Shown here piece after piece: positions 31,724 through 34,051 of a stretch of DNA of 34,051 bases. The position numbers and the translations under genes were made by a program. A model generated the notes under the pieces. It saw nothing but the letters and a program-made list of their open reading frames with translations, made no database searches and had not been told where the DNA came from. How positions within the stretch are numbered: the stretch's first letter is position 1; every line of letters begins with the position of its first letter. The stretch spans positions 1 through 34,051 of the forward strand of contig JAIRYV010000061.1 in NCBI GenBank assembly GCA_031267685.1, given 5' to 3'. The stretch comes from Treponema sp. (lineage in GTDB: Bacteria; Spirochaetota; Spirochaetia; Treponematales; Breznakiellaceae).

Positions 31724-33474
31724 CAGTCACTGTCTCCTTCAGTGTACGACTCAATGATCGAGTGCAGGATTGCCTCAGTCTCAGCTGCGTTTTCTCCAAG
31801 CAGAAAGGCAATTTTCTGAACAGCAGCCACATTTTTGTCAATGATCTTCTGTGCGCGGGAAACTGTTTTGTCCTTTCTCACTCGTGGAAGCGTTATGTCA
31901 TCAATAACCCCAGCGGCTATCTCTCCCTTCTCAACAACAAACACCGTGAGGTGCAGAATCTTTTTGTCTTCCCGAATATCACACTCAATTTCATCAGCAC
32001 TGTTTGATGAAAGCACGTCGGTAAAATAGTGCGCAGCTTCGGTGATCTTTCTCAGGTCAGCGCCCTCCAGACCGGGCAGTATCTCAAACATATCCCTCAG
32101 CTCTTTCCCCATAAGACGGGCGAAGCTTTTGTTACACTCAACGATTTTCAGTTCCTTATCAACAATGACTACTCCACTCGGAATAGCACGAATGAGGCCA
32201 TTCGCTTTTTTCTGCGCAAGCTTACGCATATAGGAGGCGCACATAGTGCGCTCAGCGCGTTTCTCAAGCATAGCACGGGCAAAATCGCGACAGGTGTCAT
32301 AGCCACAACTGGAACAGTTAAGCTCGTCGTGAATGGTGAACTTCCCAACCTGACGCAGCGCGCCTTGTATTTCAGCCTCAGTATGGATTGCCTCCGCAAC
32401 TTTTGTTGCCGAGAGCGTATCAGTGAGCAATACGTGTTTGGCAAGGATTGCACTGTCCAGTGTATCGTCCGCCCTTTCCGCATACTCCAGCAGACGCATT
32501 CGCCGCGCCATGCCAGAAGCAGCGTTACTTGCGCCCGGACCATTGATACAGCCTCCGCTACAGAACAGTAGTTCCAGAAACAAGGGACGAGTGAGCGCTG
32601 CGACATCAAAGCCGGAAAGCGTTTTTTCAATAGCATCCGTGCCAGAGATTGCCATCGAAAGCGCGGCAGGCGGATCACTGTAGTTCTTCCACGACCGAAT
32701 CATACCGCCGTCTATAGGATAGAGCGCTCCTTTAGCAGCGCGGCGCGGCAGAAACTCTGCATCTTCATTGGTGTCAGACACTCCTTCTGGCACTCCTTCG
32801 GCATCAATGATCGCCTCAGCCTTAAACCAGTCCCGCAGCTCCTTAAACGTCAGCGCAGCGCTGATTTCCTCCCACTGGTCAGCCTCGCGCTTTTTGGCTA
32901 TGCACGGCCCGATAAACACCACCGCTATATCGCCGTACAGTCTTCGCAAGAGGCGGGCGTGGGCAAGCAGGGGTGAAGCGCGGTTAGTGATATAGGGCGC
33001 AAGTTCCGGCGTGTAGCGTTTGATGTATTCTACCACTGCCGGACACGCAGACGATATGAAGAGCTTTTGTTCACGGTTTTCACACGCGGTCTTCATATCG
33101 CTGGCAATCTGAGCTGATACAAAGTCTGCGCCGAGGGCTGTTTCCGACACCGCAAAGAAGCCCAGCTTCTTGAGTGCCAGTTCAAGCTGACGGGGCGTGA
33201 ACTCGCTGAACTCTGAAATGTACGAGGGGGCAAGCGACACAAACACTTTTTTTTCTTCTATAATAAAGCGCTTAACCCGGTCAACATCGTTTCTGGCGCG
33301 TTTAGCGAAAACCGGGCAGTAAGTGACACAGCGTCCGCAGGCCACGCAAGCGTCAGGAATCACCTGAGCGTGGCCATTTTCCACGCGGATCGCCTTCACT
33401 GGACAGCGGCGTATGCACTTATAGCAGTCTTGACAGTCCGCCAGTTCCGTATAAATCGGATATGATGCCTGCAT
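31723..33474 (-). CDS. hydS: Sensory [FeFe]-hydrogenase-like protein, HydS type, with PAS domain
   Basis: A 583-residue protein. Two ferredoxin clusters are bound by C14/17/20/24 and C43/46/49/53. The H-cluster domain keeps its four ligands: C144 (S-S-A-C-P), C191 (G-P-C-I-A-K-K) and C305/C309 (C-S-G-G-C-I-N-G). The proton-transfer cysteine of catalytic enzymes is Ala143 here, as reported for HydS sensory hydrogenases. A further Fe-S motif (C387, C390, C395, C412) leads to a PAS domain (~425-530) and a short helical tail. It is therefore likely an H2 or redox sensor with low turnover. Its partners are a [2Fe-2S] protein just upstream and a phosphatase downstream. Residues 232-235 (V-S-D-T) are encoded by GTGTCTGACAC, the repeat core, in a loop. 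Confidence 0.9.
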   Translation of the reverse strand: MQASYPIYTELADCQDCYKCIRRCPVKAIRVENGHAQVIPDACVACGRCVTYCPVFAKRARNDVDRVKRFIIEEKKVFVSLAPSYISEFSEFTPRQLELALKKLGFFAVSETALGADFVSAQIASDMKTACENREQKLFISSACPAVVEYIKRYTPELAPYITNRASPLLAHARLLRRLYGDIAVVFIGPCIAKKREADQWEEISAALTFKELRDWFKAEAIIDAEGVPEGVSDTNEDAEFLPRRAAKGALYPIDGGMIRSWKNYSDPPAALSMAISGTDAIEKTLSGFDVAALTRPLFLELLFCSGGCINGPGASNAASGMARRMRLLEYAERADDTLDSAILAKHVLLTDTLSATKVAEAIHTEAEIQGALRQVGKFTIHDELNCSSCGYDTCRDFARAMLEKRAERTMCASYMRKLAQKKANGLIRAIPSGVVIVDKELKIVECNKSFARLMGKELRDMFEILPGLEGADLRKITEAAHYFTDVLSSNSADEIECDIREDKKILHLTVFVVEKGEIAAGVIDDITLPRVRKDKTVSRAQKIIDKNVAAVQKIAFLLGENAAETEAILHSIIESYTEGDSD

Positions 33475-33476
33475 TA

Positions 33477-33728
33477 TCAGTTTCCGCCGATGTCTGCCAG
33501 CTTCTGGTCAAGCAGAGCAGGTAGTGTTTCCAGTACGATATGTGAGAACAGTGTCCCGTCAATCCTGACGTTTGGACCGTTTTTACACTTGCCCCCACAC
33601 AGACAGCCGGATACGTTGACCCATTGCTCTAGCGCATGTTCCTTAACATAGCTCTGTATCAGTGCAGCGATAGCCGCGCTTCCTCGGCTGAAACAGGAAC
33701 TTCCCATACACACCGAAATATCCTTCAT
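33477..33728 (-). CDS. Thioredoxin-like [2Fe-2S] ferredoxin
   Basis: A protein of 83 residues from ATG 33728, which has AGGGAG eight bases upstream; a GTG at 33737 would overlap that site. The four cluster cysteines are in S-V-C-M-G-S-S-C and G-C-L-C-G-G-K-C, the pattern of NuoE/HndA-like thioredoxin-fold ferredoxins. It is first in the hydS operon, with the hydS ATG two bases after its stop. It probably supplies or takes electrons for the sensory hydrogenase. Confidence 0.85.
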   Translation of the reverse strand: MKDISVCMGSSCFSRGSAAIAALIQSYVKEHALEQWVNVSGCLCGGKCKNGPNVRIDGTLFSHIVLETLPALLDQKLADIGGN

Positions 33729-33758
33729 CTCAAGCACTCCCTTTTAGTCAGCAAAAGC

Positions 33759-33780
33759 TATCTATATTTATTTATAGATA
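33759..33780. promoter_or_regulatory. Perfect inverted repeat at the hydS operon promoter
   Basis: TATCTATA and TATAGATA (8-bp arms, 6-bp spacer TTTATT) lie over the -10 and start region of the predicted promoter. A repressor bound here would block transcription of the ferredoxin-hydS-phosphatase operon. Confidence 0.5.
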
Positions 33781-33804
33781 CATCCTGCTTAATGGTTTTG
33801 TCAA
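33775..33804 (-). promoter_or_regulatory. Predicted promoter of the hydS operon
   Basis: On the minus strand TTGACA (33804-33799), an 18-bp spacer and TATCTA (33780-33775) precede the ferredoxin gene. The repeat array begins within about 15 bp upstream of the -35. Confidence 0.5.
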
Positions 33805-33813
33805 GCACAGTGA

Positions 33814-34051
33814 GCTGGTGTCAGACACTTTGGCGGTGTCAAGTGAGCTGGTGTCAGACACTTTGGCGGTGTCAAGTGAGCTGGTGTCAGACACTTTGGC
33901 GGTGTCAAGTGAGCTGGTGTCAGACACTTTTGGCGGTGTCAGACACTTTTGGCGGTGTCAGACACTTTTGCGGTGTCAGACACTTTTGGCGGTGTCAGAC
34001 ACTTTTGGTGGTGTCAGACACTTTTGGTGGTGTCAGACACTTTTGGTGGTG
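33814..34051. repeat. Tandem array with 33-bp then 19-bp units, running off the window
   Basis: Three 33-bp units (GTGTCAGACACTTTGGCG joined to GTGTCAAGTGAGCTG) are followed by seven 19-bp units (GTGTCAGACACTTTTGGCG or GGTG, one lacking a base). The change of unit length and the gradual GGCG-to-GGTG drift show step-wise expansion. The 19-bp units are not a multiple of three, so this part cannot keep a reading frame. Confidence 0.9.

Noticed and set aside
31723..33474. Catalytic, energy-conserving [FeFe] hydrogenase
   Set aside because: Ala143 replaces the proton-transfer cysteine, a PAS domain is attached, and the partner is a phosphatase, all pointing to the sensory class.

Overview
The window reads as a chromosomal stretch of an anaerobic, host- or sediment-associated bacterium, most likely a spirochaete of the Treponema group. 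This is inferred from gene content and was not checked by database search: a PocR-type AraC regulator beside an LplABC-like carbohydrate transporter, a eukaryote-like NADP isocitrate dehydrogenase, a sensory [FeFe]-hydrogenase module, and a MoxR/DUF58 membrane operon. Base composition looks close to 50% G+C in genes, with AT-rich intergenic DNA. No rRNA or tRNA gene was seen.

Layout. 1-5156 (+): a tcdA-like fragment overlapping a ttcA-like tRNA thiolase, then a YbhJ-type aconitase-family protein and isocitrate dehydrogenase, which together point to 2-oxoglutarate supply. 5190-11700: a sugar-uptake locus. A minus-strand PocR/AraC regulator faces a decayed enolase-superfamily gene and a two-permease plus binding-protein ABC operon with no ATPase of its own. 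The regulator's 5' end, its leader and a 24-bp repeat array occur again as a truncated copy beyond the operon. 11861-15635 (-): a compact operon of acyl carrier protein, ketoacyl synthase III, MBOAT acyltransferase and a probable SGNH-like protein, apparently for acylating a surface polymer. A small XRE regulator diverges from it. 16099-20469 (-): an alkyltransferase-like repair protein, then dnaJ, dnaK and grpE (transcribed grpE-dnaK-dnaJ). 20640-23721 (+): a C-terminal processing protease, rsmE and a WecG/TagA glycosyltransferase, overlapping. 23696-24899 (-): a TrmJ-like methyltransferase and a MerR regulator. 25707-30470 (-): MoxR ATPase, DUF58 protein and a large membrane protein. 30512-33728 (-): [2Fe-2S] ferredoxin, HydS-type sensory hydrogenase and a SpoIIE/PP2C phosphatase, a probable H2- or redox-sensing relay.

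The most unusual feature is the repeat content. Four tandem arrays (about 6.55, 11.6, 27.3-28.3 and 33.8-34.05 kb) have different unit lengths (24, 24, 27, and 33/19 bp) but share the palindromic core GTGTC(A/T)GACAC. Single copies or near copies occur upstream of icd and inside the trmJ and hydS coding regions. A fifth, unrelated array of about 26 units of 22-23 bp, each carrying the arms of a palindrome, lies upstream of the MerR gene. All the arrays lie at the 5' ends of genes or operons. The 27-bp array keeps reading frame almost throughout, begins with its own ribosome-binding site and start codon, and is bracketed by an exact 20-bp duplication of the start region of the gene behind it. 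It looks like a repeat that expanded at a gene junction and may encode a repeat peptide.
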